NCBI GenBank assembly: GCA_900543975.1
Contig: UQTI01000006.1
Location: 1-63,942 of the forward strand
Source of the DNA: an uncultured Prevotella sp.
GTDB lineage: Bacteria; Bacteroidota; Bacteroidia; Bacteroidales; Bacteroidaceae
Direction: 5' to 3'
DNA: 63,942 nt
Part shown: positions 1 through 8,111 of the stretch, piece by piece
Layout: the number at the start of each line of letters is the position of its first letter
How positions within the stretch are numbered: the stretch's first letter is position 1
Notes under the pieces: model-generated
Told to the model about the DNA's origin: nothing
Seen by the model: only the letters and a program-made list of their open reading frames with translations
Database searches by the model: none
Program-made: the position numbers and the translations under genes

Positions 1-66
<66 letters not shown>

Positions 67-240
67 ATATCTTTTTACTAACACCCTATATAATATAAGG
101 TGAAAGTGAATTGTCTCTGTTCAAGATGAGTATCCTTTTTATGAAGCAAATTGACTGGTTTCTTTTTTTTACCCAAAAGTGATCGTCTTAAGACTAACAC
201 TCTTGCTTCTTGTACTACTTCTCTGTTTTATGTAAATCTT

Positions 241-253
241 TTTCAAAGAACTC
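241..253 (-). promoter_or_regulatory. boxA-like antitermination element in the rRNA leader
   Basis: On the minus strand the leader between the rRNA promoter and 16S contains GAGTTCTTTGAAA, which resembles the GTTCTTTGA boxA-like element commonly seen upstream of Bacteroidetes 16S genes. Function (NusB/NusE-dependent antitermination) is inferred from position and similarity. Confidence 0.5.
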
Positions 254-327
254 TTTCTTTATTGCTCCCTCAAACCTACTCCTCATTGGCCTTAGCTTCA
301 GATATCGTTCGTTCTTGAAAGCGGATG

Positions 328-359
328 CAAAGGTATAGTTTTTTGGCTTACGAACCAAA
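328..359 (-). promoter_or_regulatory. rRNA operon promoter
   Basis: Read on the minus strand, TTTG (356-359) is followed after 20 bp by TACCTTTG (328-335), an exact fit to the Bacteroidetes -33/-7 promoter consensus TTTG-N19-21-TAnnTTTG. Transcription would start near 323 and give a leader of about 260 nt before 16S. Confidence 0.8.
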
Positions 360-451
360 TCTTTTCGCAAAAAAGTTGCTTAAAAACATATCTTTTTAAC
401 ATCTGTTTACAATTAACACGGGTAAAACACTTAATTTACCTTATAAAATAT

Positions 452-493
452 ACGCATGCGGGCGCGTGAGTGTGTGCGTGCACATACACACAG
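452..493. other. Alternating purine-pyrimidine tract, partly palindromic
   Basis: A stretch rich in CG, TG and CA steps includes TGTGTGCGTGCACATACACA, close to a perfect palindrome and almost strictly alternating purine/pyrimidine. It lies about 100 bp upstream of the rRNA promoter. Such DNA can adopt Z-form or cruciform structures under supercoiling; whether it does so here is unknown. Confidence 0.5.
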
Positions 494-524
494 ATTACAT
501 GTATGGCAGGTGACGCGGTGCATG

Positions 525-611
525 GAACACGGATTTTATCTTCTAGAACACTTATTTTATTTTTTACGAACACGAATTTTATTTTTTTTGAACACGAATT
601 TCACTCTCACT
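525..611. repeat. Degenerate tandem repeat, about 22 bp x 4
   Basis: The phrase GAACAC followed by A/T-rich sequence recurs at 525, 546, 568 and 590 (period 21-22 bp). The best units share GAACACGAATTT. No coding potential is credible here. Confidence 0.75.
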
Positions 612-707
612 GATTTTTTAATGTAAGGGAGGATTGACGAGATGAAAAGAATATTTATAAACCAAACTTTTTCGTGGAAAACCGATGGTATTTTTATGCG
701 CAGAAAT

Positions 708-1003
708 GAATATTTATGCAAAACAAGAGGAGGAAATGTATAAATATCCAAAACAGCGGTTGTAAGCAAAACCAAGGGTTTTACTTTCTGTTTTCAAAAA
801 TAAGCAGGGTTTTATTTATTGTTTTTGTTAACAACTCTTAAAATAGGGGTTGTTTTGTCAAAGGGCCTCTTTGAGGCTGTCAAAGGGCCTTAATGAGCTC
901 GTCAAAGAGCCTCTTTGAGGACGTCAAATGGGCACTTTCAAATCGTAAGTTGGGCCCTTTTAAAATGGCTCTAAAAAAGAGCCGAAAATTGCATAAATAT
1001 GCA
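708..1003. repeat. Dispersed repeat, copy A (about 295 bp)
   Basis: This segment is repeated in the same orientation at 34566-34860. The core 857-955 differs from 34714-34812 at a single position over 99 nt; the flanks are more diverged but alignable. The core is four contiguous 22-bp units (857-878, 879-900, 901-922, 923-944) each starting GTCAAA; units 1 and 3 contain the inverted repeat TCAAAG...CTTTGA. Both ends are near a TATTTATGCA or ATAAATATGCA sequence. No convincing ORF lies inside; a 63-codon frame over it is judged spurious. Confidence 0.85.
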
Positions 1004-1143
1004 ATTTTAGATAGGGTGTTTTTGATTGTTCGACATTTTTATATTTTGCAAAAAAAACACAAAAATCAATTGAAATTAGCTTGACATAAAACATAAAATC
1101 GAGAGCTGTGGGGAAACGTAATAAATATTTCAAAAAAAAATTG

Positions 1144-1151
1144 TAACTTTG
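1144..1151 (+). promoter_or_regulatory. Putative ndh promoter -7 element
   Basis: TAACTTTG matches the Bacteroidetes -7 consensus TAnnTTTG; a good -33 TTTG is not evident. It would give a leader of about 210 nt before ndh, containing the paired operator-like sites at 1224-1266. Confidence 0.5.
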
Positions 1152-1223
1152 CATAACAATCAAGAATAGCAACACAACAAGAACATCCCTGCAAAAAAAC
1201 AGGATAACCCTGCAACACACATT

Positions 1224-1266
1224 GCAATCGTTTGCGGAAAATGGGAACGTTACCGCAATCGTTTGC
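1224..1266 (+). promoter_or_regulatory. Paired LacI-type operator-like sites
   Basis: GCAATCGTTTGC occurs exactly at 1224-1235 and 1255-1266, 31 bp apart (about three helical turns), each followed by GG/AG and AAA. The 12-mer is a near-palindrome resembling LacI/GalR-family operators (GCAAACGTTTGC type). The sites lie between the proposed -7 element and ndh, so a bound regulator could block transcription. No LacI-type gene is in the window. Confidence 0.45.
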
Positions 1267-1364
1267 AGAAAGAAATCCATAAAAGAAAACGAACAGTTTG
1301 CTCTATAATGGCTAACTTAGCCGTCGGAAAGAGTAACTGAATAATCCTTTTTTTATTTTTTATT

Positions 1365-2714
1365 ATGAGCATCAATATCCTAAGAAATCAGAAGAAGAGA
1401 GTAGTAATTGTCGGTGGCGGACTCGGTGGCCTGCGCCTTGCAGAAGACCTCTACGGGGCAGGCATGCAGGTTGTGCTTATCGACAAGAACAATTTTCACC
1501 AGTTTCCGCCGCTTATCTACCAGATAGCATCGGCAGGTATCGACCCGAGCAGCATCTCGTTCCCCTTCCGTCAGATCTTCCGCAAGCGCAAAGACTTCTA
1601 TTTCCGCATGGCAGAGGCCCGTATGGTGGACACCGAGAAGAAGATCCTGCAAACATCAATAGGCAAGATCGACTACGACTATCTTGTGCTGGCAGCCGGT
1701 GCAACAACCAACTTCTTTGGAAACAAGAACATTGAAGACTGGGCCATGCCCATGAAGACCGTGCCTGAGGCAATGGGCCTGCGCAACGCCTTGCTCTCTA
1801 ACCTGGAACGCGCCCTGACCTGCGCCACCGAGGAGGAGCGACAGGAGCTGCTCAACATCGTCATTGTGGGCGGCGGTGCCACAGGCGTGGAGATTGCAGG
1901 AGCGCTGTCGGAGATGAAACGCTACGTCATTCCTTACGACTATCCCGACATGGACTCGTCACTGATGCACATCTATCTTATAGAAGCAGGCGACCGTCTG
2001 CTTGCCGGAATGTCGCAAGACTCGTCGAAGAAGGCATACGACTTTCTTAAGGGCATGGGCGTGGACATTCAGTTTGGCAAGATGGTGACCGACTATCGCG
2101 ACCATAAGGTCATCATGAAAGACGGGTCGGAGATTCCTACACGCACCTTCCTCTGGGTATCGGGCATCAGAGCCAACGCCATGCCCGGCATTGACGAGAG
2201 TCACCAGGGTCGCGGCTTCCGCTTTAAGGTAGACCGGTATAACCGCATCGACGGCTTGGACGGCGTGTTTGCCATCGGCGACCAGTGTCTGCAGACCACC
2301 GACGAGGCTTATCCCAACGGACACCCACAGGTGGCCCAGGTCGCCATACAGCAGGCCAAGAACCTTGCCAAGAACCTGAAGCTCATCAACGACGGTAAGG
2401 ACGAAAGTGCTCTCACACCTTTTAAATATAACAACCTCGGCTCCATGGCAACCATTGGCCGCAACAAGGCGGTGGTGGAGATTGGCAAGTTGCGCAGCCA
2501 AGGTTTCTTCGCCTGGATTCTTTGGCTCGTCGTTCACCTTCGCTCCATCCTCGGTGTAAAGAACAAGATGATGGTGCTGCTCAACTGGTTGTGGAAATAT
2601 GTGAGCTACAACGACTCTATACGCATGATCACCTACGCCACAAAACCGCGCGAGGTGGTGGAGCGTATGGAACGCGAACAGACCACACACCTGGGTGAAG
2701 ACTTGATGGACTAA
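1365..2714 (+). CDS. ndh: Type II NADH dehydrogenase (NDH-2)
   Basis: This 449-residue protein is a membrane-associated flavoprotein that would oxidise NADH and reduce menaquinone without pumping protons. The FAD-binding Rossmann motif GGGLGG is at residues 17-22 and a second NAD(H)-binding motif VGGGATGVEIAG lies near 168-180. A C-terminal FAIGD motif (about 300) contacts FAD. The hydrophobic/amphipathic stretch at about 380-415 (FFAWILWLVVHL onward) is typical of the NDH-2 membrane anchor. Length fits the family. It stands alone on the plus strand behind a long leader with paired operator-like sites, which suggests dedicated regulation. The menaquinone it needs could be made by the men operon in this window. 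Assignment is confident; the regulator is unknown. Confidence 0.93.
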   Translation: MSINILRNQKKRVVIVGGGLGGLRLAEDLYGAGMQVVLIDKNNFHQFPPLIYQIASAGIDPSSISFPFRQIFRKRKDFYFRMAEARMVDTEKKILQTSIGKIDYDYLVLAAGATTNFFGNKNIEDWAMPMKTVPEAMGLRNALLSNLERALTCATEEERQELLNIVIVGGGATGVEIAGALSEMKRYVIPYDYPDMDSSLMHIYLIEAGDRLLAGMSQDSSKKAYDFLKGMGVDIQFGKMVTDYRDHKVIMKDGSEIPTRTFLWVSGIRANAMPGIDESHQGRGFRFKVDRYNRIDGLDGVFAIGDQCLQTTDEAYPNGHPQVAQVAIQQAKNLAKNLKLINDGKDESALTPFKYNNLGSMATIGRNKAVVEIGKLRSQGFFAWILWLVVHLRSILGVKNKMMVLLNWLWKYVSYNDSIRMITYATKPREVVERMEREQTTHLGEDLMD

Positions 2715-2787
2715 GAACACTGGCTTAACGAAATGCTCCCTGCTCGTTTTCTTCCCGATGGAAAGAAAAATAATGATTGGCGGATAT

Positions 2788-2818
2788 TTGTAGAACAAGA
2801 AAAAAATGTGTAATTTTG
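2788..2818 (+). promoter_or_regulatory. sdaA promoter
   Basis: TTG (2788-2790), 20 bp, then TAATTTTG (2811-2818): a good match to the Bacteroidetes -33/-7 consensus, about 50 bp before the sdaA start codon. Confidence 0.7.
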
Positions 2819-2870
2819 TGAGAAACAAAAGATAAAGCCAAAACCAACCCTACAAAAGGTATAAAACGAC

Positions 2871-4079
2871 ATGGAATCACTAAAAGAATTATACAGAATA
2901 GGAAAAGGCCCATCGAGCAGCCACACGATGGGTCCGCAAAAAGCAGCACAGATTTTTGCAGACCATCACCCAGAAGCGAAAGCGTTTAAGGCCATTCTCT
3001 ATGGCAGCTTGGCAGCTACGGGCAAGGGCCACATGACCGACATAGCGATAACAGAGGTGCTTGAACCCATTGCTCCGGTAACGATCACCTGGGAGCCATC
3101 GGTGTTTCTGCCCTTCCACCCTAACGGCATGCGCCTGCTGTCGTATGATGCCGACGGCAAGGAGACAGACAGCTGGCTGGTGTTCAGCGTGGGCGGCGGT
3201 GCGCTGTCGGAGGGTGGCGAGACCCGTTGGCTCACCGATGTAAAGGACGTGTACAAAAAGAACACCCTTAAGGAGATTCTCAACTGGTGCGACAACCACG
3301 GACGCAGCTATTGGGAGTATGTGGACGAGTGTGAGGACGCCGATATCTGGGACTATCTGCAACAGGTGTGGCAGGTCATGCAGGACAGCGTGGAGCGTGG
3401 TCTTGACCATGAGGGCGCGTTGCCCGGTCCGCTTAACTTGCCCCGCAAGGCAGCCACCTATTATGTAAAATCGCAAGGCTACAAGCAGTCGCTTGCCTCG
3501 CGCGGTCTGGTGACAGCCTATGCTCTTGCCGTAAGCGAGGAGAACGCCTCAGGCGGCATCATCGTCACCGCCCCTACCTGCGGCTCTTGCGGCGTGTTGC
3601 CCGCTGTGCTCTATCACATGTCGCGTGCCCACCACTTCAGCGACACCCGCATCCTCCACGCCCTTGCCACAGCCGGCATCTTCGGCAACGTGGTTAAGAA
3701 GAACGCCTCGATCTCCGGTGCCGAGGTGGGTTGTCAGGGCGAGGTTGGCGTGGCTTGCGCCATGGCCTCAGCCGCTGCCTGTCAGCTGTTTGGCGGCACG
3801 CCTTCACAGATAGAATATGCTGCCGAGATGGGTCTTGAGCACCACCTTGGCATGACCTGCGACCCTGTGTGCGGATTGGTGCAGATTCCGTGTATCGAGC
3901 GCAACGCCTTTGCTGCCACACGCGCCCTCGACTCAAACCTTTATGCCGCCATGAGCGACGGCCGACACCGTGTGTCGTTTGACCGCGTGGTGAACGTCAT
4001 GAAACAAACGGGGCATGACTTGCCTTCATTATATAAGGAGACAAGCGAGGGAGGTCTGGCCAAAGCTTATGAGTTTTGA
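2871..4079 (+). CDS. sdaA: L-serine ammonia-lyase (L-serine dehydratase)
   Basis: This 402-residue protein is a single-chain iron-sulfur L-serine dehydratase that converts L-serine to pyruvate and ammonia in the cytoplasm. The N-terminal beta domain starts with the hallmark GKGPSSSHTMGP (residues 11-22). The alpha domain carries TAPTCGSCG (about 232-240), GCQGEVGVACA (about 286) and the CDPVCGLVQIPC segment (about 331-342) whose cysteines bind the 4Fe-4S cluster. It is shorter than the 450-residue enterobacterial enzymes, which is usual in Bacteroidetes. It has its own promoter just upstream and is followed by a 665-bp gene-free stretch, so it is probably monocistronic. Confidence 0.95.
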   Translation: MESLKELYRIGKGPSSSHTMGPQKAAQIFADHHPEAKAFKAILYGSLAATGKGHMTDIAITEVLEPIAPVTITWEPSVFLPFHPNGMRLLSYDADGKETDSWLVFSVGGGALSEGGETRWLTDVKDVYKKNTLKEILNWCDNHGRSYWEYVDECEDADIWDYLQQVWQVMQDSVERGLDHEGALPGPLNLPRKAATYYVKSQGYKQSLASRGLVTAYALAVSEENASGGIIVTAPTCGSCGVLPAVLYHMSRAHHFSDTRILHALATAGIFGNVVKKNASISGAEVGCQGEVGVACAMASAAACQLFGGTPSQIEYAAEMGLEHHLGMTCDPVCGLVQIPCIERNAFAATRALDSNLYAAMSDGRHRVSFDRVVNVMKQTGHDLPSLYKETSEGGLAKAYEF

Positions 4080-4139
4080 CAAGGGTGAGGTGAGATGAAA
4101 AAAAAGAAATGATTTGTCGAAAGGTTATATATATAAAAA

Positions 4140-4257
4140 CGCTCCACAGCCTCTCGGCTCACAGAAGTTGCTATCCCTACTTCAATCTTACCTTTAATCC
4201 AGAGCTTCTATTTCAGAGCCGAGTGCGGCTGAATCACTCAGGCGCGGCTGTGGAACG
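4140..4257. ncRNA. Nested inverted-repeat element, candidate structured RNA or MITE remnant
   Basis: Arms at 4140-4151 (CGCTCCACAGCC) and 4246-4257 (GGCTGTGGAACG) pair; inside them 4153-4160 (CTCGGCTC) pairs with 4216-4223 (GAGCCGAG) and AGAAG (4163-4167) with CTTCT (4205-4209). A side hairpin (4225-4245: GCG/CGC and CTGA/TCAG) makes a three-way junction. On the minus strand the outer stem is followed by GTTTTTATATA, terminator-like. It matches no RNA class I know; the strand and even transcription are uncertain. Confidence 0.4.
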
Positions 4258-4602
4258 AGAGTCTTATGTTTGTGTCATGCAGACAACCCTTAGGCCATCA
4301 TGCAAAGATGACATAAAGAGTCGTTATAACGACACTAAACCATTGTCGTAAGATGAAAAAAATCGTAATGAACAAGCTAAAAAATGTTTTTTTAGGAAAC
4401 CATTTTAATAGACTTTTCATTAGGTTTTAGCTTTGAGCATAAGGAAGCGCCACATGTGGCACATACAAATAAACAAAGCACAATGCAAAAGTAAGAAAAA
4501 ATATAATAAAAGGCAAATTTTATAACATAAATTTAAGATGTTTTTCAGCATTAATGTCAAACGACAACGGAAAAACATTTTTGCCTAAACGAAAACAAAC
4601 TT

Positions 4603-4642
4603 AATAAGGTGTGTCAAGCAAATTTGCTCGGCACACCTTATT
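4603..4642. terminator. Hairpin downstream of the lysS-gpsA-pgi-HAD operon
   Basis: AATAAGGTGTG (4603-4613) pairs perfectly with CACACCTTATT (4632-4642); the loop contains the palindrome GCAAATTTGC. It lies about 100 bp beyond the stop codon of the minus-strand HAD gene. T-runs are weak, so termination strength is uncertain. Confidence 0.5.
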
Positions 4643-4744
4643 ATATATGCAACCTCTTTGCGGCTTTATATATGTAACCTCTTTGCAGCACGCAAAGACG
4701 TTTTCTTTTTCCCGCTTATGTCTCTCCAAAACGGAGAACCGTCA

Positions 4745-5476
4745 TTAACGGCGTTGGGCAAGAAGCTGCTCCCAATGGTCAACAAACGTCCTCATGTCGG
4801 GCAACACGATGTCGGCACCATTGGCAGAGAGAGCCTCGTCGGGCAACGGTCCGCTGTTTATGCCCACGGTGAAGCAACGGGCAGCAGAGCCGGCAGCCAC
4901 ACCAAGGGGAGCGTTCTCCACCACAACGGCTTGCCACGGTTCGGTGCAGCCTGTCTTGCGCATGCCCATAAGATAAGGATCGGGAGCCGGTTTGCCGCGC
5001 TCCACATCATAGGCCGAGACGATGTGCTGCTCATCGATAAACTGACCGAAGTCGTCGACCAGACGCTCAAGAAGCGGACGCTGTCCGCTGCCCGTAACGA
5101 TGCAGATGCTCATGCCAGCCTCCTTTATCTTGCGCATGATGTCGAACACCCCATCGAAGACAGGAGCCGTCGGCATGTGGTGAAAGATGTCGGCTTTGAC
5201 CTCGTACATGCGTTGAGCCTCGTCGAGCGTTATGTCCCTACCCTGCTGCTCCTTGACAAACCTCACGATGGTGTCGACACCCCGCGCACCTTCGGTGGCG
5301 TAAGAGTCGGCAGCCGTCATGCGTATGCCAAACTGCGCCATCGACTGTTGCCATGCCACAGCATGACTGGGCATAGAGTTGTAGAGCACGCCGTCCATAT
5401 CAAAAAGCACGGCTTGGGGCGCAAACCGCTCAAAGCCGTGCTTTTGCATGTATTGTTTAATTTCGTTCTCGAACAT
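4745..5476 (-). CDS. HAD-superfamily hydrolase, beta-phosphoglucomutase-like
   Basis: This 243-residue cytoplasmic HAD enzyme has motif I LFDMDGVLYNS (nucleophile D26, acid/base D28), motif II IVTGS (about residue 125), a motif III lysine in GKPAPDPY (about 165) and motif IV near VVVENAPLGVAAG (about 185). The helical cap between motifs I and II and the DGVL signature place it in the beta-phosphoglucomutase/phosphatase subgroup. The substrate cannot be read from sequence; a sugar phosphate is plausible because it lies 12 bp downstream of pgi as the last gene of the lysS-gpsA-pgi operon. A general phosphatase that repairs side products of metabolism is an alternative. Confidence 0.85.
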   Translation of the reverse strand: MFENEIKQYMQKHGFERFAPQAVLFDMDGVLYNSMPSHAVAWQQSMAQFGIRMTAADSYATEGARGVDTIVRFVKEQQGRDITLDEAQRMYEVKADIFHHMPTAPVFDGVFDIMRKIKEAGMSICIVTGSGQRPLLERLVDDFGQFIDEQHIVSAYDVERGKPAPDPYLMGMRKTGCTEPWQAVVVENAPLGVAAGSAARCFTVGINSGPLPDEALSANGADIVLPDMRTFVDHWEQLLAQRR

Positions 5477-5488
5477 TATCAGACAAAA

Positions 5489-6847
5489 TTATTTCTCGTC
5501 AGCCAGACGCTTCTGTATGGCCTCGCTCTCAGCCTCATATCCAGGCTTGTTGAGCAGCGCAAACATGTTCTTCTTGTAAGCCTCAACACCAGGCTGGTTG
5601 AAGGGGTTGACCCCAAGGATGTTGCCACTGATACCGCAAGCAATCTCGAAGAAGTAGATAACTTGTCCGAGGTAATACTCGTTGAGCTGGGGAACCGACA
5701 CGCGGATGTTAGGCACGCCGCCATCGACGTGAGCCAGACGTGTGCCGAGCTCAGCCATCTTGTTAACCTCATCAACGCGCTTGCCCTCAAGGAAGTTGAG
5801 ACCGTCGAGGTTCTCGTCGTCGTGGGGGAAGAGGAGAGTCTTCTCAGGAGTCTCTATGCTGATAACGGTCTCGAAGATAGAACGCTCGCCCTCCTGGATC
5901 CACTGACCCATAGAGTGGAGGTCGGTTGTGAAGTCGCAAGAAGCGGGGAAGATGCCTTTTCCGTCCTTGCCCTCAGACTCGCCGTAGAGCTGCTTCCACC
6001 ACTCGCTCATGAAGTGGAGCTTGGGCTGGAAGTTGACAAGAATCTCAATTTTCTTGCCTGCCTCTGCATAGAGAGCGTTACGCACAGCAGCGTAAACAGC
6101 AGCGGGGTTCTCATCGAAAGGCACGTCCTTGCCTGTGGCCTTCTCCATGTCGGCAGCACCCTTGACGAGAGCAGCGATGTCGAAGCCGGCAACAGCGATA
6201 GGCAGCAAGCCTACGGGTGTGAGCACAGAGAAACGTCCACCCACATTGTCGGGAATGACGAATGTCTTGTAACCCTCCTTTGTAGCGGCAGCGCGTGCAG
6301 CACCCTTGTGAGCGTCGGTGATGGCTACGATCACGTCCTTAGCCTCCTCCTTGCCACGCTGGTCCTCACACTGCTTCTTGAGCAGACGGAAGGCGAGAGC
6401 GGTCTCGGTAGTGGTGCCCGACTTTGAGATGTTGATAACACCAAATTTCTTGTCCTTAAGATAAGAGGTGAGTTCAGCAAGATAATCCTCGCCGATGTTG
6501 TTGCCGGCGAACACCACTGTAGGGTTCTTCTTGTCGCCAACAAGCCATGCGAACGAGTTGCCAAGAGCCTCAATGACGGCGCGTGCGCCAAGGTAGCTTC
6601 CGCCAATACCTGCTACAACCACCACCTCACACTTCTCACGCAGTGTGTTGGCCACGCTCTGCAGCTCTGCAATAAACTCGGGGGTGATTGAAGACGGCAG
6701 ATGGAGCCATCCAAGGAAATCGTTACCGGGGCATGTGCCGTTCTCGAGTGCCTCGTGAGCGGCTACAACCTGAGGTTCATAAGCTTTCACGGCGCCCTCT
6801 GAAAGGAACTGGGCAGCCTTTGTAATGTCTAAGCTGATACTTTTCAT
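5489..6847 (-). CDS. pgi: Glucose-6-phosphate isomerase
   Basis: This 452-residue enzyme interconverts glucose 6-phosphate and fructose 6-phosphate in glycolysis and gluconeogenesis. GIGGSYLGARAVIEAL (about residues 79-95) and the sugar-phosphate-binding ISKSGTTTETA (about 138-148) are family signatures. The C-terminal part contains the conserved GVEAYK segment with the catalytic lysine. Length matches the short bacterial form (about 445-450 residues). It sits 116 bp downstream of gpsA and 12 bp upstream of the HAD hydrolase on the same strand, so the three are probably co-transcribed with lysS. Confidence 0.97.
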   Translation of the reverse strand: MKSISLDITKAAQFLSEGAVKAYEPQVVAAHEALENGTCPGNDFLGWLHLPSSITPEFIAELQSVANTLREKCEVVVVAGIGGSYLGARAVIEALGNSFAWLVGDKKNPTVVFAGNNIGEDYLAELTSYLKDKKFGVINISKSGTTTETALAFRLLKKQCEDQRGKEEAKDVIVAITDAHKGAARAAATKEGYKTFVIPDNVGGRFSVLTPVGLLPIAVAGFDIAALVKGAADMEKATGKDVPFDENPAAVYAAVRNALYAEAGKKIEILVNFQPKLHFMSEWWKQLYGESEGKDGKGIFPASCDFTTDLHSMGQWIQEGERSIFETVISIETPEKTLLFPHDDENLDGLNFLEGKRVDEVNKMAELGTRLAHVDGGVPNIRVSVPQLNEYYLGQVIYFFEIACGISGNILGVNPFNQPGVEAYKKNMFALLNKPGYEAESEAIQKRLADEK

Positions 6848-6963
6848 TTTGATCTGTATTTTTGTTTAATACTGTTATTCCTGTTTTTGCTTTATGTCGA
6901 ATCTGGGCAAGACCCTCCTTTAACCTTTAGGTGTCTGCATGGTGTCAGGGCATGAGAGCGCCT

Positions 6964-7962
6964 TTACCTGAAGCTGTCAGTAAGAAGTTTTATCTCTATC
7001 TGTGGCGAGATGCGCTCATAGAGCACGTTGTAGACGGCATCGAGGATCGGCATGTTGACATGCAGGTGACGGTTGATCTCCTTCATACACTTAGTGCCGA
7101 AATAGCCCTCAGCGATCATCTCCATCTCTATCTGTGCGCTCTTCACGCTGTAGCCTTTTCCTATCATGGAACCGAAGGTTCGGTTACGGGAGAACTTTGA
7201 ATAGCCTGTGACGAGGAGGTCGCCAAGATAAGCCGAGTCGTAGACGTTGCGGTTGAGCGGGTTCACGGCATCGAGTAGTCGCGACATCTCTTGCACAGCG
7301 TTCGACATGAGCACCGCCTGAAAGTTGTCGCCATATCCCAGTCCGCTACACATGCCTGCGGCAATGGCATAGACGTTTTTCAGCACCGACGAATATTCTA
7401 TGCCTATAACGTCGTCGCTGGTCTTGGTCTTTATATAGTCGGACGCCATAACATCGGCAAAGGCTTGCGCCTTCTCATAGTCCTCGCATCCCACGGTGAG
7501 GTAAGACAGGCGTTCAAGAGCCACCTCCTCAGCATGTGACGGTCCACCAATGCAGGCAAGGTTCTCAAACGGCACGTCATAGACCTGATGAAAATATTCG
7601 GAGCACGCGAGGTTCTCGTCGGGCACCAGACCTTTGATTGCTGTTATGATGTACTTGTCGCGTATGCGTGTGCGCAATTTCTTCAGGTGGTTTTTAAGAT
7701 AAGGTGAAGGAATGACGAACACGAGGGTGTCGTAGGCCTCAACAATCTTGTTTATGTCGCTGGAGAAATAAATCTCATTGGTGTTGAAATGCACACTTGT
7801 GAGATAGGTGGGGTTATGGCTTATGCGCTTGAATTCCTCTATACGGTCGTCACGGCGCATGTACCATCCGATGTGGTGCGTGTGCCCAATGACAATTTTG
7901 GCTATGGCGGTAGCCCAGCTTCCGCCTCCTATAATTGCAATTTTTCCGAAGTCAAAAGCCAT
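6964..7962 (-). CDS. gpsA: Glycerol-3-phosphate dehydrogenase [NAD(P)+]
   Basis: This 332-residue cytoplasmic enzyme reduces dihydroxyacetone phosphate to sn-glycerol 3-phosphate for phospholipid synthesis. The nucleotide-binding motif IIGGGSWATA is at residues 10-19, and SSVLKNVYAIAAGMCSGLGY carries the catalytic lysine. The substrate-binding segment reads GDNFQAVLMSNAVQEM, where most family members have GDNxxAALITRG, so the usual arginine is not obvious; this variation is also my impression of other Bacteroidetes GpsA but is worth checking. Length is normal. It lies between lysS and pgi in a same-strand run, separated from lysS by a short tandem repeat. Confidence 0.93.
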   Translation of the reverse strand: MAFDFGKIAIIGGGSWATAIAKIVIGHTHHIGWYMRRDDRIEEFKRISHNPTYLTSVHFNTNEIYFSSDINKIVEAYDTLVFVIPSPYLKNHLKKLRTRIRDKYIITAIKGLVPDENLACSEYFHQVYDVPFENLACIGGPSHAEEVALERLSYLTVGCEDYEKAQAFADVMASDYIKTKTSDDVIGIEYSSVLKNVYAIAAGMCSGLGYGDNFQAVLMSNAVQEMSRLLDAVNPLNRNVYDSAYLGDLLVTGYSKFSRNRTFGSMIGKGYSVKSAQIEMEMIAEGYFGTKCMKEINRHLHVNMPILDAVYNVLYERISPQIEIKLLTDSFR

Positions 7963-8020
7963 ATCTTTTCAATTCGAAATTAGAACTCATAAGTCATATC
8001 CATAACTCATCATCCGCTAT

Positions 8021-8080
8021 GCAAGCCGTTTGCCGGTTGTGCAAGCCGTTTGCCGGTTGTGCAAGCCATTTGCTGACGAT
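8021..8080. repeat. Tandem repeat, 20 bp x 3, in the lysS-gpsA spacer
   Basis: GCAAGCCGTTTGCCGGTTGT is present twice exactly (8021-8040, 8041-8060), followed by a degenerate third unit. The array is flanked by imperfect inverted repeats (ATAACTCATC near 8003-8012 and GATGGGTTAT near 8078-8087), so the spacer could fold in the operon mRNA. Confidence 0.8.
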
Positions 8081-8111
8081 GGGTTATGGATTATGAATTT
8101 AAAAAAAATGG

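Larger units (their letters stand above)
4080..4744. other. Gene-free region between sdaA and the HAD gene
   Basis: No credible coding sequence is seen. The stretch holds a nested inverted-repeat structure (4140-4257), a small palindrome GTCGTTATAACGAC near 4320, a strong hairpin (4603-4642), and a direct repeat around 4643-4690 (TATATGCAACCTCTTTGCGG followed by a near copy). An 80-codon open frame at 4109-4351 crosses the structured element, matches no family I recognise and is not called. Confidence 0.7.

Noticed and set aside
857..944. CRISPR array
   Set aside because: The 22-bp units are directly adjacent with no spacers, and no cas genes are present.
893..1084. 63-codon frame over the dispersed repeat
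   Set aside because: It depends on the tandem units; the equivalent frame is not kept at the second copy, and the product has no recognisable feature.
4140..4257. tRNA or tmRNA gene
   Set aside because: No T-loop GTTCRA sequence, anticodon stem or CCA-type acceptor end is found; stem lengths do not fit.
4109..4351. 80-codon frame downstream of sdaA
   Set aside because: It crosses the inverted-repeat element, has no ribosome binding site and no family resemblance.
4658..6427. 589-codon plus-strand open frame
   Set aside because: It is antisense to pgi and the HAD gene, whose products are clearly recognisable; the frame has no known domains and reflects GC-biased third positions.
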